A DNA stretch of 64,000 nt, from assembly GCA_030603065.1 (NCBI GenBank), contig JAUVYN010000009.1:1-64000 (forward strand), in the 5' to 3' direction. Within the stretch, counting starts at the first letter, position 1; every line of letters begins with the position of its first letter. The translations under genes were made by a program, and so were the position numbers. The notes beneath the pieces are model-generated. The model made no database searches and had not been told where the DNA came from. It saw nothing but the letters and a program-made list of their open reading frames with translations. The DNA comes from Pseudomonas sp. Its GTDB lineage: Bacteria > Pseudomonadota > Gammaproteobacteria > Pseudomonadales > Pseudomonadaceae. Of this stretch, positions 1-10,246 are shown piece by piece.

Positions 1-800
1 TCGAGCGTGGTACGAGCGAAATCGGGTGGGTTGGTGTTGTACTCGTAGGTAGCCAGGTGACTGCGTGGATAACCGTTGGCAATGAAGCGTTGCGCCTGTG
101 ACTCGAACTGCGAGGCAGAGCCGGCACCGCCGTGCACGAAAATGACCGGGCGTTTGCCGAAGTCGATATTTCCACCATCCGCCTTGTCCAGCGAGTCCTG
201 CAGATGCAGCCAGGCCTGCAGCCCACTGCGAAGCTGGCGCGTGCCGCCATCGAAGACGCTTTCCTCTTCAAGATGATCAAGCAACTGCCTGGCTGCGGCC
301 TCGAAGGCCGGCGCATCCTCCCAGGGCAGGTCAAAACCAGGGTTGCTTTCAAGAAAATCGGCGACAGCCTCACGCAAGGCCTCGGTCAACTGGATGCCAT
401 TGTTGAGCTTGCCGTCTGCATCCAGAGCCTGCAACAGCCGCGACATGTTAACCGCGACGGGATGGCTGCTGTCGTCTGTACCCTCGACCAGATTTACAGG
501 GGATAGCAATGGCTGTCCCGCCGCGCTGCCGAGTTCGAGGCCACCCAGGAAAAAGGTGACGGTTTCACCCGCCTGGTAGCGGAACGTCCCCTGCTGGTCG
601 GTGACCCCTTCGTTGCTGTCGGTACGAAAGGCCAGCCCTTCGACGGGACTATCGACGAATACGCCGGTTCGCCAGTCGGGCCCCGCCGGCGGGGCAGATG
701 AAGAGCTCGAACTCGATCCGGAGAAACAGCCACTGACGCTGAGGGATAGCAGGGTGACGACGCCGAGCGCCGGACAGGCGCGCGCGGGAACTGATCGCAT
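1..800 (-). CDS. Lipoprotein alpha/beta-hydrolase (lipase-like), 3' end outside window
   Basis: Reads leftward from ATG at 800-798 and runs open to the window edge (266 codons seen). It has a signal peptide with a lipobox ending in Cys25 (VSGC), then a Ser-rich linker, so it is probably anchored as a lipoprotein. Residues ~48-95 look like the small beta-domain found at the N-terminus of some pseudomonad lipases (GTFRYQAGETVTF, FFLGGLELG). Near residue 225 the hydrolase fold begins (VIFVHGGAGSASQFESQ), matching the oxyanion-hole segment of lipase/esterase families. The GxSxG nucleophile and the Asp/His residues would lie outside the window, so activity cannot be confirmed. It is divergent from trmL. 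Substrate unknown; a lipid or polyester esterase is my inference. Confidence 0.75.
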   Translation of the reverse strand, partial: MRSVPARACPALGVVTLLSLSVSGCFSGSSSSSSSAPPAGPDWRTGVFVDSPVEGLAFRTDSNEGVTDQQGTFRYQAGETVTFFLGGLELGSAAGQPLLSPVNLVEGTDDSSHPVAVNMSRLLQALDADGKLNNGIQLTEALREAVADFLESNPGFDLPWEDAPAFEAAARQLLDHLEEESVFDGGTRQLRSGLQAWLHLQDSLDKADGGNIDFGKRPVIFVHGGAGSASQFESQAQRFIANGYPRSHLATYEYNTNPPDFARTTL

Positions 801-1039
801 GGGGTGACTCCACTTGTTGTTATTGGATGATCATGGACAACTGCCCTTTCCGCCTCGCCATGCATCCAATATGCGCAGCGATTCGAGAATGGACATAGAT
901 GACACTAGTTCGCTCCCAGACCAACCGTCAACCTCGCATGAACGTTCATTCCGAAACAGACCGTTCTGCAACCGTTGTTTTGTCCGAGCATAGCCCGGGC
1001 TGGCTTAGTAGAATTGGCGACTTTCCGAAGGATACGTCC

Positions 1040-1504
1040 ATGTTTCATATCGCCCTGCTCGAGCCCGAGATCCCGCCCAACACCGGGAACATCATCCGGT
1101 TATGCGCTAACAGCGGCTGTCAGCTGCATCTGATCGAGCCGCTGGGGTTCGAGCTCGACGACAAGCGCCTGCGCCGAGCGGGGCTGGATTATCACGAGTT
1201 TGCTGCGGTGCGGACCCATCCGGATCTGCGCAGTTGTCTCGCGGCGGTTGGGGCACCACGGGTATTTGCCCTGAGCACCAAGGGCACCCGTTGGTTTACC
1301 GACGTGACCTACCAACCAGGGGATCTGTTTCTATTCGGCCCCGAGAGTCGCGGCCTGCCGGTCGAGGTGAGGGACAGCCTGCCGGCGGGGCAGGTATTGC
1401 GCATTCCGATGATGCCCGACAGCCGCAGCCTCAACCTGTCCAACAGCGCGGCGGTGCTGCTCTTTGAGGCCTGGCGCCAGCAGGGTTTTGCCGGGGCGAA
1501 GTGA
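1040..1504 (+). CDS. trmL: tRNA (cytidine/uridine-2'-O-)-methyltransferase TrmL
   Basis: A 154-residue SPOUT methyltransferase, full family length. In the family TrmL 2'-O-methylates the wobble nucleotide (position 34) of tRNA-Leu isoacceptors using SAM. Visible motifs are [11 protein letters not shown] near residues 14-24, the glycine loop FGPESRGLP, and the C-terminal knot segment [15 protein letters not shown] chose ATG 1040 because the family begins [17 protein letters not shown] and a GAAGGA ribosome site lies 8 nt upstream. A longer in-frame start near 899 would add 47 residues with no family similarity. It stands alone, convergent with the quinone oxidoreductase. Confidence 0.93.
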   Translation: MFHIALLEPEIPPNTGNIIRLCANSGCQLHLIEPLGFELDDKRLRRAGLDYHEFAAVRTHPDLRSCLAAVGAPRVFALSTKGTRWFTDVTYQPGDLFLFGPESRGLPVEVRDSLPAGQVLRIPMMPDSRSLNLSNSAAVLLFEAWRQQGFAGAK

Positions 1505-1555
1505 TTGCCGGATAATCCGCGTGCCTGGGTAGCACTTCTGAAACTTGGGAGACCC

Positions 1556-1585
1556 CAGGGCGTAGCGCTGGCGCGCTACACCCTG
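1556..1585. terminator. Hairpin between convergent trmL and quinone oxidoreductase genes
   Basis: Near-perfect inverted repeat CAGGGCGTAGCGC / GCGCTACACCCTG with a 4-nt loop and one internal mismatch. It sits between two convergent stop codons, where a bidirectional terminator is expected. No clear U-tract follows on either strand, so Rho-independent activity is uncertain. Confidence 0.45.
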
Positions 1586-1593
1586 CCTGGACC

Positions 1594-2571
1594 TTAACGG
1601 ACCTTGACGACGACCTTGCCGACTGCCTTGCGGGAGCTGAGGATCTCCAGCGCCTGCTCGTACTGGTCGAGGTTATAGGTCTGTGAGACAAGCGGCTTGA
1701 GCTTGCCTTCGCTGTGCCATTTGAACAGCTGCTGGAAGTTCTCCAGATTGGTCTGCGGCTCGCGCGCGGCGAAGGAGCCCCAGAACACGCCGACAATGGA
1801 CGAGCCCTTGAGCAGCGCAAGGTTGACCGGAAACTCCGGGATGCGACCACTGGCGAAACCGATGACCAGCAGACGGCCCTTCCAGTTGATCGAGCGCACC
1901 GCCTGGTCGAAAAGATCACCGCCGACCGGATCGTAGATCACGTCGGCGCCCTTGCCGCCAGTCAGTTCCTTCACCCGGTCCTTGAGGCTTTCTTCGCTGT
2001 AGTTGATGAGCTCGTCGGCGCCTGCGTTCCTGGCCACTTCGAGTTTCTCGGCACTGGAAGCAGCCGCGATGACCCGGGCGCCCATCGCCTTGCCGATTTC
2101 CACCGCCGCAAGCCCCACTCCGCCGGAAGCGCCCAGCACTAGCAGTGTCTCGCCTGGCTGTAACTCGCCGCGCTGCTTGAGCGCATGCATGGAAGTACCG
2201 TAGGTCATGCTGAAGCCGGCTGCGGTCACATAGTCCATATCCTCGGGCATGGGCAGCACTCGTGTGCCGTCGACTGCGATCTTTTCGGCGAAGCTGCCGA
2301 AGCCGGTCAGCGCCATCACCCTGTCACCCGGCTTCACGTGCTTGACGTTCTCGCCCACGCTGGAAATGACCCCGGCGGCCTCGCCACCCGGAGAAAAGGG
2401 AAAAGGCGGCTTGAGCTGATACTTGCCCTCGATGATCAGGGTATCGGGGAAATTCACGCCGGCAGCGTGAATGTCGATCACAACCTCGTTTTTCTTCGCA
2501 ACGGGATCGGTGGTCTCCTCCAGCACCAGTTTGCTGGCGGGTCCGAATTCTTTGCACAGTACAGCTTTCAT
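1594..2571 (-). CDS. Zinc-independent NADPH:quinone oxidoreductase family protein
   Basis: A 325-residue medium-chain dehydrogenase/reductase of the quinone reductase (QOR) branch. The family reduces quinones or enones with NADPH in the cytosol. The GroES-like N-terminus (~1-120) carries GVNFPDTLIIEGKY and the glycine-rich SPGGEAAGVI. The Rossmann domain has LGASGGVGLAAVEIGKAMGA near residue 148. The cysteine cluster that binds structural zinc in alcohol dehydrogenases is absent, which fits QOR. ATG at 2571 is followed by the family-typical MKAVLCKEFG. It is transcribed alone; physiological substrate unknown. Confidence 0.85.
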   Translation of the reverse strand: MKAVLCKEFGPASKLVLEETTDPVAKKNEVVIDIHAAGVNFPDTLIIEGKYQLKPPFPFSPGGEAAGVISSVGENVKHVKPGDRVMALTGFGSFAEKIAVDGTRVLPMPEDMDYVTAAGFSMTYGTSMHALKQRGELQPGETLLVLGASGGVGLAAVEIGKAMGARVIAAASSAEKLEVARNAGADELINYSEESLKDRVKELTGGKGADVIYDPVGGDLFDQAVRSINWKGRLLVIGFASGRIPEFPVNLALLKGSSIVGVFWGSFAAREPQTNLENFQQLFKWHSEGKLKPLVSQTYNLDQYEQALEILSSRKAVGKVVVKVR

Positions 2572-2735
2572 GTTCTCTCCCTTGTATCGGTTTTTCGACA
2601 GTCTAGACGCTCAGGTCGGCAATCGGTCAATCAACATGCCTGCGGGTGATCTGGGGACATAATATTTGGCGTCCTGGCGGTTCCCCTGCCAGGCGGTGGT
2701 CGCTATTCTTGTGCAACCCTTTTCGGAGAACTGCC

Positions 2736-3128
2736 GTGACCCGCTTGCATTCCCTCTTGTTCGCACTGCTGCTACTGCCGGTGGCCCTGCAGGCCCACAG
2801 CCAGGCGAGCGAGCCGCATTACATCGAGCTCAAGCCCTCCTTCGTCGGCACAATCGGGCCGGGGCCACGAATTCAGTATCTGAAGGTGGACGTCGCGCTG
2901 CGTGCGGAGGACGCTGCAGGGGTGGCTCGCATTCAGCACCACGATCCGCTGATTCGCAACGCACTGGTCGGGTTGTTCGCACGCCAGACCCAGGAAAACC
3001 TCGCGAGCCTGGAGGGCAAGGAGCAACTGCGGGCTGACGCGCTGGCGCGGGTGCGGGAAGTACTCGAAGAGGAAGAAGGCCAGCCACTGGTGGCTGACCT
3101 TCTGTTCACCAATCTGATCACCCAGTAA
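2736..3128 (+). CDS. Small FliL-like exported protein
   Basis: A 130-residue protein with an N-terminal signal sequence (MTRLHSLLFALLLLPVALQA). The rest resembles the C-terminal domain of FliL, which associates with the flagellar basal body and stator: a beta-strand segment (IQYLKVDVALRAE), HHDPLIRNALVGLF, and an end of the form LFTNLITQ. The start is GTG at 2736 with GGAGAA directly upstream; a longer reading frame to 2646 would bury the signal peptide. No flagellar genes are near, so a role in flagellar rotation is inference only. It converges on gshA, 8 nt apart. Confidence 0.65.
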   Translation: MTRLHSLLFALLLLPVALQAHSQASEPHYIELKPSFVGTIGPGPRIQYLKVDVALRAEDAAGVARIQHHDPLIRNALVGLFARQTQENLASLEGKEQLRADALARVREVLEEEEGQPLVADLLFTNLITQ

Positions 3129-3136
3129 CCAGGCGG

Positions 3137-4708
3137 CTACTGACTCAGATACGCAGCGACGAAACTGTCGAAGTCCTGCGTGTCCGCCGCCTCGAGCTCG
3201 GCCTGGGCCGCCAGGGAAATGTTCGCCTGGGCCCGGAACTGGCTCAGGCTGGCAGAATCCAGCGGACGCGACAGGAAATACCTGCGATGCGCTTCCGACT
3301 GGGCCAGGGCAAAGCGGAAGAAGCTGTTACCGTAACGCTCCACGGCGCCGAGCACCCGCGCTGAGGGCGTCAGGCTGGCATCCTGCAATTTGTTGCGCTG
3401 CAAGACCAGGCTGTCGCCGTAGGCCGTGGTCCGGTGCGTGCTGTCGAGCAGGCGTGCGCAGCCGGCAATATTGCTAAGCAGCTCGGCTCCCCACTCCTGC
3501 AATCCCACCGCAGAACCGAGGCGTTGCAATACCAGACCCGGCTCGCGTCCACGCTTCACTGCCAGAGCGAAGTTTTCCCCTACCTCGGCACACTCGGCCT
3601 GTCCCAGGTCGGGGCTTTCCTCCAGTGCACAGTAGAGCAGGAAGGCATCGAGGAAATGCGCAGTCGAGGGTTCGATCCCCAGCGGGGCGAAGGGGTCGAT
3701 ATCCATGCAGCGCACTTCGATGTACTCCACGCCCCGGGCAGCCAGCGCATGCACCGGCTTCTCACCACTGTTGGTCACGCGCTTCGGACGGATCGGGCTG
3801 TAGAATTCATTCTCGATTTGCAGCAGGTTGGTGTTGAGCTGCTGCCACTGGCCCTCGGAATCATGGGTCCCCATCGCCTCATAGGGCGGATAGGGGATGC
3901 TGATCGCTTTCTGCAGGCTGGAAATATAGTTCTCGAGGCTGTTGTAGCAGATGTTCAGGCCGGACTGGGCATTGTTGTTGTAGCCCAGATCGCTCATCCG
4001 CAGGCTGGTCGCGTAGGGCAGATACAGGCTCTTCTCGCCGAGCCGCTGAAGACGGTGATCGCGCCCTTGCAGAAAGCTGCCACAGACCACCGGAGAGGCA
4101 CCGAACAGATACATCAGCAACCAGGCGTAACGCCGAAAGTTGCGAATCAGCGCCATGTAACGTGCCGACTGGTAGTCACGGGCGGAGCCTGTGTCACCGT
4201 CGTGATCCTGCAGCACTGCCCACAGTTGGGGTGGTAGCGAGAAGTTATAGTGAATGCCGGCAATGCACTGCATTGCCTTGCCGTACCTGATCGCCAGACC
4301 CCGCCGATAAACATGCTTGAGCATGCCTATGTTGGACGTGCCATACCAGCCGATGGGGATATCCGCATCCCGGGCCGGAAGCAGGCAGGGCATGGACTCG
4401 GTCCAGAGCCGCTCCTCACCCAGTTGCGCGTAGGTAAAGCGGTGGATTCGATCGAGACTCTCGAACACGCCCTCGATGGAGGAGCTGACCGGTGTAATGA
4501 GTTCGAGCAGCGCCTCGGAGTAGTCGGTCGTGATGGTCGGATGAGTCAGCGCCGAACCCAGTGCAAGCGGATGCGGCGTGCGAGCAAGGGCGCCGTCAGG
4601 AGTGATCCGCAGGCTCTCCTTTTCGATGCCATGCAGGCAGCCGCGCAGATGTTCACGCTGCTCGGGCTGACTCAGAAGCGCAAGATGGGTACTGAGCGTT
4701 GGTGACAA
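3137..4708 (-). CDS. gshA: Glutamate-cysteine ligase GshA
   Basis: First enzyme of glutathione synthesis: ATP-dependent joining of L-glutamate and L-cysteine. Diagnostic segments are the N-terminal [26 protein letters not shown], and a middle region with [21 protein letters not shown] and [16 protein letters not shown] place the start at TTG 4708-4706, giving 523 residues (about the length of pseudomonad GshA). It has AAGGAG 8 nt upstream, the best ribosome site in the region. The frame is open for 62 more codons upstream, but that stretch has no GshA character. Its pathway partner gshB is at 22262, on the other side of the chp cluster. Annotators often miss TTG starts like this one. Confidence 0.92.
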   Translation of the reverse strand: MSPTLSTHLALLSQPEQREHLRGCLHGIEKESLRITPDGALARTPHPLALGSALTHPTITTDYSEALLELITPVSSSIEGVFESLDRIHRFTYAQLGEERLWTESMPCLLPARDADIPIGWYGTSNIGMLKHVYRRGLAIRYGKAMQCIAGIHYNFSLPPQLWAVLQDHDGDTGSARDYQSARYMALIRNFRRYAWLLMYLFGASPVVCGSFLQGRDHRLQRLGEKSLYLPYATSLRMSDLGYNNNAQSGLNICYNSLENYISSLQKAISIPYPPYEAMGTHDSEGQWQQLNTNLLQIENEFYSPIRPKRVTNSGEKPVHALAARGVEYIEVRCMDIDPFAPLGIEPSTAHFLDAFLLYCALEESPDLGQAECAEVGENFALAVKRGREPGLVLQRLGSAVGLQEWGAELLSNIAGCARLLDSTHRTTAYGDSLVLQRNKLQDASLTPSARVLGAVERYGNSFFRFALAQSEAHRRYFLSRPLDSASLSQFRAQANISLAAQAELEAADTQDFDSFVAAYLSQ

Positions 4709-4769
4709 GGCTGTCACTCCTTGGGCATGTTGGGAACGCGGCGCACCGCGCAAGTCGTTGTGGTGAAAG

Positions 4770-5171
4770 TCAGATCCGGGCGAATGTGCCAAGACATTTG
4801 GCGACCAGCGCACCGTCCTGCCAGATTTCACCGTCGACAACCACGGTCCGGGTGCCTGCATGCACGACCTTGCCGGTGCACTCAAGGTCGCCACCGGTCA
4901 CCGCGCGAGTGTAGTTTATCTTGGCTTCGACCGTCGCCGTGGTTTCATGGGGTTCCAGAACGCTGAACGCCGCGGCGCCCATGGCGGAATCGAGCAGCGA
5001 GAAGATCACTCCCCCGTGCACCCGCTGGCCACTGTTGAAATGCTCCTCGGTCACTTTGAGGCGCAGCACGCAAAGCCCCCGCTCGATAGACTCGAATTCC
5101 AGGCCAAGCAGTCTGGTGAAAGGGCTCATGCGGTTCCTGGCAAACTCCGTCAGGGAAGGGTGTAGGCTCAT
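4770..5171 (-). CDS. PaaI-family hotdog thioesterase
   Basis: A 133-residue single hotdog-fold protein. The family hydrolyses acyl-CoA or aryl-CoA thioesters in the cytosol. The hallmark [19 protein letters not shown] lies near residues 52-70, where the HGG turn and the downstream Asp form the active site. The later beta-strands ([22 protein letters not shown]) fit the family. It sits between tex (2 nt upstream) and gshA on the same strand, an order I recall from P. aeruginosa. Substrate cannot be read from the sequence. Confidence 0.85.
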   Translation of the reverse strand: MSLHPSLTEFARNRMSPFTRLLGLEFESIERGLCVLRLKVTEEHFNSGQRVHGGVIFSLLDSAMGAAAFSVLEPHETTATVEAKINYTRAVTGGDLECTGKVVHAGTRTVVVDGEIWQDGALVAKCLGTFARI

Positions 5172-5173
5172 TA

Positions 5174-7531
5174 TCAGCGCTTCTTCAGGTTGCGGGCATT
5201 GGCAAAGAGGTTGGCAAACGTACCACCTGCCTGCGGCTCTGCGCCAGCGCTCTGGTTCTTGCCGCGGGCAGCATCCCGCGTACTGCGGGAGCCAGACCGC
5301 CCGCCATCCGTGCGCGTGCCCGGCACAGTGGAGGAGGCGCCGGCACCAGCGGCACCCGGCTGATCTTCCATGCGCATGGTCAGGCTGATGCGTTGGCGTG
5401 GCACATCGACTTCGAGCACCTTGACCTTGACGATGTCCCCAGCCTTGACCACGTCGCGCGGATCCTTGACGAATTGCTGCGAGAGCATGGAGATATGAAC
5501 CAGACCGTCCTGGTGCACGCCGATGTCTACGAAAGCGCCAAAATTGGCCACGTTGGTTACCACACCCTCGAGCACCATGCCGGGCTTGAGATCGCCGATC
5601 TTCTCGACCCCCTCCTGAAAGGCGGCTGCCTTGAACTCCGGGCGAGGGTCACGGCCTGGCTTGTCCAGTTCGAGCAGGATGTCGGTGATGGTCGGAATGC
5701 CGAAGTGCGCATCGGTGAAGCGGGCCGGCTCCAGCTTGCGCAAAAACGTCGAATCACCAATCAGGCTGCGAATGTCCCGCCCGGTTTCGCTGGCGATTCG
5801 CTCCACCAGCGGATAGGCCTCAGGGTGCACCGCGGATGCATCGAGAGGATTGTCGCCATTCATGACCCGCAGGAAGCCTGCTGCCTGCTCGAAGGTCTTC
5901 TCGCCGAGCCGCGCCACCTTGAGCAGTTCGCGGCGGCTGCGGAAGGCGCCGTTGGCATTACGGTAGTCGACGATGTTCTGGGCGATACTCGGATTGAGGC
6001 CGGAGACACGGGTCAGCAAGGGCGTGGAGGCGGTATTCAGATCTACTCCCACGGCGTTCACACAATCTTCCACCACTGCGTCCAGGCTGCGCGCCAGCTT
6101 CACCTGGGAAACGTCATGCTGATACTGGCCGACACCAATCGACTTGGGCTCGATCTTCACCAGCTCGGCCAGCGGGTCCTGCAGGCGGCGGGCAATCGAC
6201 ACCGCGCCACGGTAGGTGACATCCAGATCCGGGAATTCCTTCGCCGCCAGCTCAGAGGCCGAATAAACCGAGGCGCCGGCTTCGGACACCGTGATTTTCT
6301 GCATTTTCAGATCGGCACATTGCTTGAGCAGGTCCGCGCCGAGCTTGTCGCTCTCGCGGGAGGCGGTTCCGTTGCCGATGGCGATAAGCGAGACCTGATG
6401 CCGTCGACACAGGCTCTCCAGCACGGCGAGCGACTCCTTCCACTGGTTGCGCGGGGCGTGGGGAAAGATGGTCGCGGTATCGACCAGCTTGCCGGTCGCA
6501 TCGACCACGGCCAGCTTGACGCCGGTACGCAGGCCCGGGTCCATGGCCAGCGTCACCCGCGGGCCAGCCGGCGCAGACAGCAGAAGATCCTTGAGATTGC
6601 TGGCGAAAACCCGAATCGCCTCATCCTCGGCCGCTTCGCGCAGGTCCCCGAGCAGTTCGGTCTCCAGGTGGCCAAGCATCTTTACTCGCCAGGTCCAGCG
6701 CACCACTTCGGCAAGCCAACGATCCGCCGGTCGCCCTTCATCGCGAATTCCGGCGGCCTCGGCGATCATCAGTTCGCAGGGGTGCATGGCGCTGGCAGGT
6801 GCATCGGCCTCGCCAAGCTGCAAGGCGATACTCAAAACGCCTTCGTTACGTCCGCGCAAAATCGCCAAGGCGCGGTGCGACGGGACCCGCCGCAGCGGCT
6901 CGTCATATTCGAAATAGTCGCGGAATTTGGCGCCCTCGCTCTCCTTGCCGGCCACCACCCGAGACACTACTCGGCCGTCCTGGCGCAGCACCGAGCGTAG
7001 CCGCTCGAGTAGTGCCGCATCCTCGCTAAAGCGCTCCATGAGAATGTACTTGGCGCCATCCAGCGCGGCCTTGACGTCGGTTACGCCCTTTTCAGCGTCG
7101 ATAAAGGCGGCAGCCTCCTGCTCGGGAGTGCGCTGCGGATCGTTCAACAGCATGTCGGCGAGCGCGCCGAGACCTGCTTCCAGAGCTATCTGACCGCGCG
7201 TGCGACGCTTGACCTTGTAGGGGAGATAGAGGTCTTCCAGGCGCGTCTTGGTGTCTGCACTGCGAATGTCGCGCTCCAGCTCGGGGGTCAGCTTGCCCTG
7301 TTCCGCGATGCTGCCAAGAATGCTGGCGCGGCGGTCTTCAAGCTCGCGCAGATAGCGCAGCCGCTCTTCCAGAGTCCGCAGCTGGGTGTCGTCCAGACTG
7401 CCGGTGACTTCCTTGCGGTAACGTGAAATGAACGGAACACTGGCGCCCTCATCGAGCAGACTAACGGCGGCAGAGACCTGTTCGGGGCGGACGCCCAGTT
7501 CGGTGGCGATGCGGGAGGCGATACTGTCCAT
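5174..7531 (-). CDS. tex: RNA-binding transcription accessory protein Tex
   Basis: A 785-residue Tex protein, the bacterial relative of Spt6. Domains in order: N-terminal helical Tex domain (~1-200), YqgF/RNase H-like domain starting near 324 ([12 protein letters not shown]), helix-hairpin-helix region ~495-560 (VNLNTAS-like start, [19 protein letters not shown]), and an S1 RNA-binding domain ~650-720 ([18 protein letters not shown]). A Gly/Ser-rich basic tail follows. The ATG at 7531 starts the family sequence; the frame continues another 109 codons upstream with no similarity and would run into the ompR promoter region. It is divergent from ompR and 2 nt from the thioesterase. Confidence 0.95.
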   Translation of the reverse strand: MDSIASRIATELGVRPEQVSAAVSLLDEGASVPFISRYRKEVTGSLDDTQLRTLEERLRYLRELEDRRASILGSIAEQGKLTPELERDIRSADTKTRLEDLYLPYKVKRRTRGQIALEAGLGALADMLLNDPQRTPEQEAAAFIDAEKGVTDVKAALDGAKYILMERFSEDAALLERLRSVLRQDGRVVSRVVAGKESEGAKFRDYFEYDEPLRRVPSHRALAILRGRNEGVLSIALQLGEADAPASAMHPCELMIAEAAGIRDEGRPADRWLAEVVRWTWRVKMLGHLETELLGDLREAAEDEAIRVFASNLKDLLLSAPAGPRVTLAMDPGLRTGVKLAVVDATGKLVDTATIFPHAPRNQWKESLAVLESLCRRHQVSLIAIGNGTASRESDKLGADLLKQCADLKMQKITVSEAGASVYSASELAAKEFPDLDVTYRGAVSIARRLQDPLAELVKIEPKSIGVGQYQHDVSQVKLARSLDAVVEDCVNAVGVDLNTASTPLLTRVSGLNPSIAQNIVDYRNANGAFRSRRELLKVARLGEKTFEQAAGFLRVMNGDNPLDASAVHPEAYPLVERIASETGRDIRSLIGDSTFLRKLEPARFTDAHFGIPTITDILLELDKPGRDPRPEFKAAAFQEGVEKIGDLKPGMVLEGVVTNVANFGAFVDIGVHQDGLVHISMLSQQFVKDPRDVVKAGDIVKVKVLEVDVPRQRISLTMRMEDQPGAAGAGASSTVPGTRTDGGRSGSRSTRDAARGKNQSAGAEPQAGGTFANLFANARNLKKR

Positions 7532-7722
7532 CGGCGGGGCGTTCCAGATCAGTTTTCTTCGAGCCGGGCAGTATAACCGAGTCCGCCGGCTAACGAGACA
7601 ATCACGACCGCTTTGCGCTAAGGCCGGGAACATTGTACAAAAGAAACCTCTTGTAACAACGGCCAGATAGCAATGCAGGATGCATCGGCCAAAATGGCGG
7701 CAGGCCACATGGGGTAACAGGC

Positions 7723-8436
7723 ATGAGCGAAGGCGAAAAGATTCTGATAGTGGATGACGACGTGCGCTTGCGCCGTCTGCTGGAACGTTTCCTGAGCGAA
7801 CAGGGATATCGCGTACGTGCGGTAGAGAACACCGAACAGATGGATCGGCTGCTGGCACGCGAGCTGTATTCGCTCATCGTTCTCGATCTGATGCTCCCCG
7901 GAGAGGACGGTCTCACTGCCTGCAAGCGCCTGCGCGATCAGGAGAACCGTACGCCGATCATCATGCTCACCGCCAAGGGTGACGAAACCAGCCGCATTCA
8001 GGGTCTGGAAATGGGCGCCGACGATTACCTGCCCAAGCCCTTCAATCCGCGCGAGCTGGTTGCCCGAATAAAGGCGGTGTTGCGCCGTCAGACCCCGCAG
8101 GTTCCCGGCGCGCCCAGCGCAGAAGACAACGAGGTCACCTTCGGCGAATTCGTGCTGAGCCTGGCGACTCGCGAGCTCAAGCGTGGCAATGAAGTGCACA
8201 TGCTCACGACCGGCGAGTTCGCTGTACTCAAGGCTCTGGTTCAACATCCGCGCGAACCGCTCACCCGCGACAAGCTGATGCAATTGGCCCGTGGCCGTGA
8301 ATGGGATGCGCTGGAGCGGTCCATCGACGTGCAGATCTCGCGCTTGCGCCGCATGCTCGAGCCCGACCCCTCGAAGCCCCGTTACATCCAGACCGTCTGG
8401 GGCGTCGGCTATGTGTTCGTTCCGGATGGGAAATGA
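7723..8436 (+). CDS. ompR: OmpR-family response regulator (OmpR/AmgR type)
   Basis: A 237-residue response regulator. The receiver domain (~1-120) has the acidic pocket VDDD near 10-13, phosphoacceptor Asp55 (IVLDLMLPG) and Lys105 (YLPKPF). The winged-helix DNA-binding domain (~140-235) ends [14 protein letters not shown]. It is co-transcribed with envZ through an ATGA overlap. The tex-ompR-envZ order matches the P. aeruginosa AmgR/AmgS pair, which handles envelope stress and affects aminoglycoside tolerance; that function is carried over from the family, not shown here. Confidence 0.93.
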   Translation: MSEGEKILIVDDDVRLRRLLERFLSEQGYRVRAVENTEQMDRLLARELYSLIVLDLMLPGEDGLTACKRLRDQENRTPIIMLTAKGDETSRIQGLEMGADDYLPKPFNPRELVARIKAVLRRQTPQVPGAPSAEDNEVTFGEFVLSLATRELKRGNEVHMLTTGEFAVLKALVQHPREPLTRDKLMQLARGREWDALERSIDVQISRLRRMLEPDPSKPRYIQTVWGVGYVFVPDGK

Positions 8437-9740
8437 AGGGAGGGCCGGGTTGGCACCCTCTGCTGCCGCGTAGTTTTTTCGCCAGGACCATTCTACTGGT
8501 CCTGGTGGTCATGCTGTTTTCCAAGATGCTCACGCTGGTGTACCTGCTCAGCAACGAGGATCTGCTCGTTGATCGCCAGTACAGCCATGGAACTGCCATG
8601 CTGGTCCGCGCCTACTGGACCAGCGACGACGCGGCACGCGCAGACATCGAGGAAATGACCGGCATGGCGCTAGTGCCTACCGAGGAAGTGCCTCCCGGCG
8701 AAGTTCATTGGCCCTACTCCGGCATCTTCACCAATCAGCTGCGCGAAGAGCTGGGCGACCGAACGCAGGTACGGGTACGCATTCACCGGGATCCGGCAAT
8801 CTGGATCCACCAGCCGGGTTATGACCATTTGTGGCTCAAGGTACCGCTCTACGCTCACCCCCTCCGGGGTCAGAGGGTCTGGACCGTAGTTGCCTGGCTG
8901 GCTCTCATCGGCATGCTGTCCACCGCAGCTGCCTGGATCTTCGTGCGACAGTTGAACCGCCCACTGAAAGTACTGGAACTTGCTGCACGGCGCATCGGCC
9001 AAGGACATAGCATTCGCCTTCTGGACACCGGTGGCCCAGCGGAAATTGCCGAAGTCTATCGGGCATTCAATCAGATGGCGCACGACGTCGAGCAGGCCAG
9101 CCGGGACCGCTCACTGCTGCTTGCCGGAGTCTCTCACGACCTGCGTACCCCGCTGACTCGCATGCGCCTGTCCACCGAGCTGCTATCCAGCGCCGAGCCT
9201 GAGCTGACTGAGGGGATGATCCGGGACATTGAGGACATGGACGCCATTCTCGATCAGTTCATGGCCTTCATGCGTGACGGCAGCGCCGAAGCGTCGGAAC
9301 CCGAGGACATCAACGAACTGATCCGAGAGGTGGTGGCGCCGCTGAATGTCGGGCAGGAAAAGGTCCGACTGTGTCTGGAACCGGTGCCCAGCATTCCATT
9401 GCGGCGTCTCTCGATGAAGCGCGTGCTGAGCAATCTGATCGAGAACGCACTCAATCACGGCGGCTCCGGGGTTGAGGTCTGCACTTACGTTGCGGAAAAC
9501 GGGCCGCGTTCTTATCTGGTGGTGGCTGTCCTCGACCGCGGGCCGGGTATCGACCCGACTGAGTGCGAGGCACTGTTCACCCCCTTCACTCGCGGTGATC
9601 GAGCACGCTCCACCAAGGGCACAGGGCTTGGCCTGGCAATCGTAAAACGTATCACCGACAACCATGGTGCAACAGTTCAGCTATTGAACCGTACCGGTGG
9701 CGGTACTGAGGCCAGAGTCTCATTCCCGCTTCCGACCTGA
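8433..9740 (+). CDS. envZ: Sensor histidine kinase EnvZ/AmgS
   Basis: A 435-residue inner-membrane histidine kinase. TM1 is about residues 18-38 and TM2 about 150-171, enclosing a ~110-residue periplasmic sensor region. A HAMP linker follows, then the phospho-acceptor box AGVSHDLRTPL with His235, the N-box NLIENALNHG, and the glycine loops DRGPGID and GTGLGLAIVK. The start is the ATG that overlaps the ompR stop (ATGA); a longer open frame upstream lies inside ompR. It phosphorylates and dephosphorylates the adjacent OmpR. The stop lies 5 nt from the convergent chpC stop. Confidence 0.92.
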   Translation: MKGGPGWHPLLPRSFFARTILLVLVVMLFSKMLTLVYLLSNEDLLVDRQYSHGTAMLVRAYWTSDDAARADIEEMTGMALVPTEEVPPGEVHWPYSGIFTNQLREELGDRTQVRVRIHRDPAIWIHQPGYDHLWLKVPLYAHPLRGQRVWTVVAWLALIGMLSTAAAWIFVRQLNRPLKVLELAARRIGQGHSIRLLDTGGPAEIAEVYRAFNQMAHDVEQASRDRSLLLAGVSHDLRTPLTRMRLSTELLSSAEPELTEGMIRDIEDMDAILDQFMAFMRDGSAEASEPEDINELIREVVAPLNVGQEKVRLCLEPVPSIPLRRLSMKRVLSNLIENALNHGGSGVEVCTYVAENGPRSYLVVAVLDRGPGIDPTECEALFTPFTRGDRARSTKGTGLGLAIVKRITDNHGATVQLLNRTGGGTEARVSFPLPT

Positions 9741-9745
9741 GTCGG

Positions 9746-10222
9746 TCAAGCTCGGGTCGGCGCAGGCACCACCCCTGCCAGGGCATCCTCGATCGCATGC
9801 AGGTCCGGGATGAGCAGAATCTCATCGCTGCCGGCAAGCCGCACCGGCTGCCTGACAAAGCGCCGGGGCTCTCCGGCCGGCTCGATCTCGCCGCGCAGTA
9901 CCTTGCGTGAACGGGGAATACCCCAGACTCGCAACCCTATGAACGGCATTCCCGCCCGGCCACCCAGCGCATTGAGAATCAGCGTACGCGCTGGCGCGCT
10001 TGCCTGGCCGGCGGGTTGTTGTCCGAGCAGGCGCTCCGGATCAAGCAGTGGCACCTTCTGGTCTCGCCAGGAAGTCCATCCGAGAAACCATTCGGGCCCT
10101 TTTTCGGCGGGCAGACTAAGGCGATAACCGACCAGTTCGGCCACTGCCACGTTGGGCAACAGCAGTTGCTGTTCGGCCATGGGTACGATCAAGCCATTGA
10201 GACTGTCCAGTGCATCTGCCAT
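9746..10222 (-). CDS. chpC: CheW-like chemotaxis protein ChpC
   Basis: A 158-residue CheW-fold adaptor and last gene of the pil-chp chemosensory operon. The sequence shows the CheW pattern: VAELVGYRLSLP, FLGWTSWRDQKVPLLDPERLLG (the GxxxxRGxxxPVIDL-type strand in degenerate form), and a C-terminal DEILLIPDLHAIE. In P. aeruginosa ChpC is one of two CheW homologues (with PilI) in the Chp pathway and is thought to link ChpA to additional receptors. It follows chpB by 24 nt on the same strand and converges with envZ. Confidence 0.85.
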   Translation of the reverse strand: MADALDSLNGLIVPMAEQQLLLPNVAVAELVGYRLSLPAEKGPEWFLGWTSWRDQKVPLLDPERLLGQQPAGQASAPARTLILNALGGRAGMPFIGLRVWGIPRSRKVLRGEIEPAGEPRRFVRQPVRLAGSDEILLIPDLHAIEDALAGVVPAPTRA

Positions 10223-10246
10223 CGTCGTTCTCCAGTGCCGATAGCG

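Noticed and set aside
3434..4237. 267-codon frame antisense to gshA
   Set aside because: Shadow of gshA; no recognisable domain.
5393..7000. 535-codon open frame antisense to tex
   Set aside because: Lies wholly within tex in the opposite strand; arises from GC-rich codon bias. No family features and no ribosome site.
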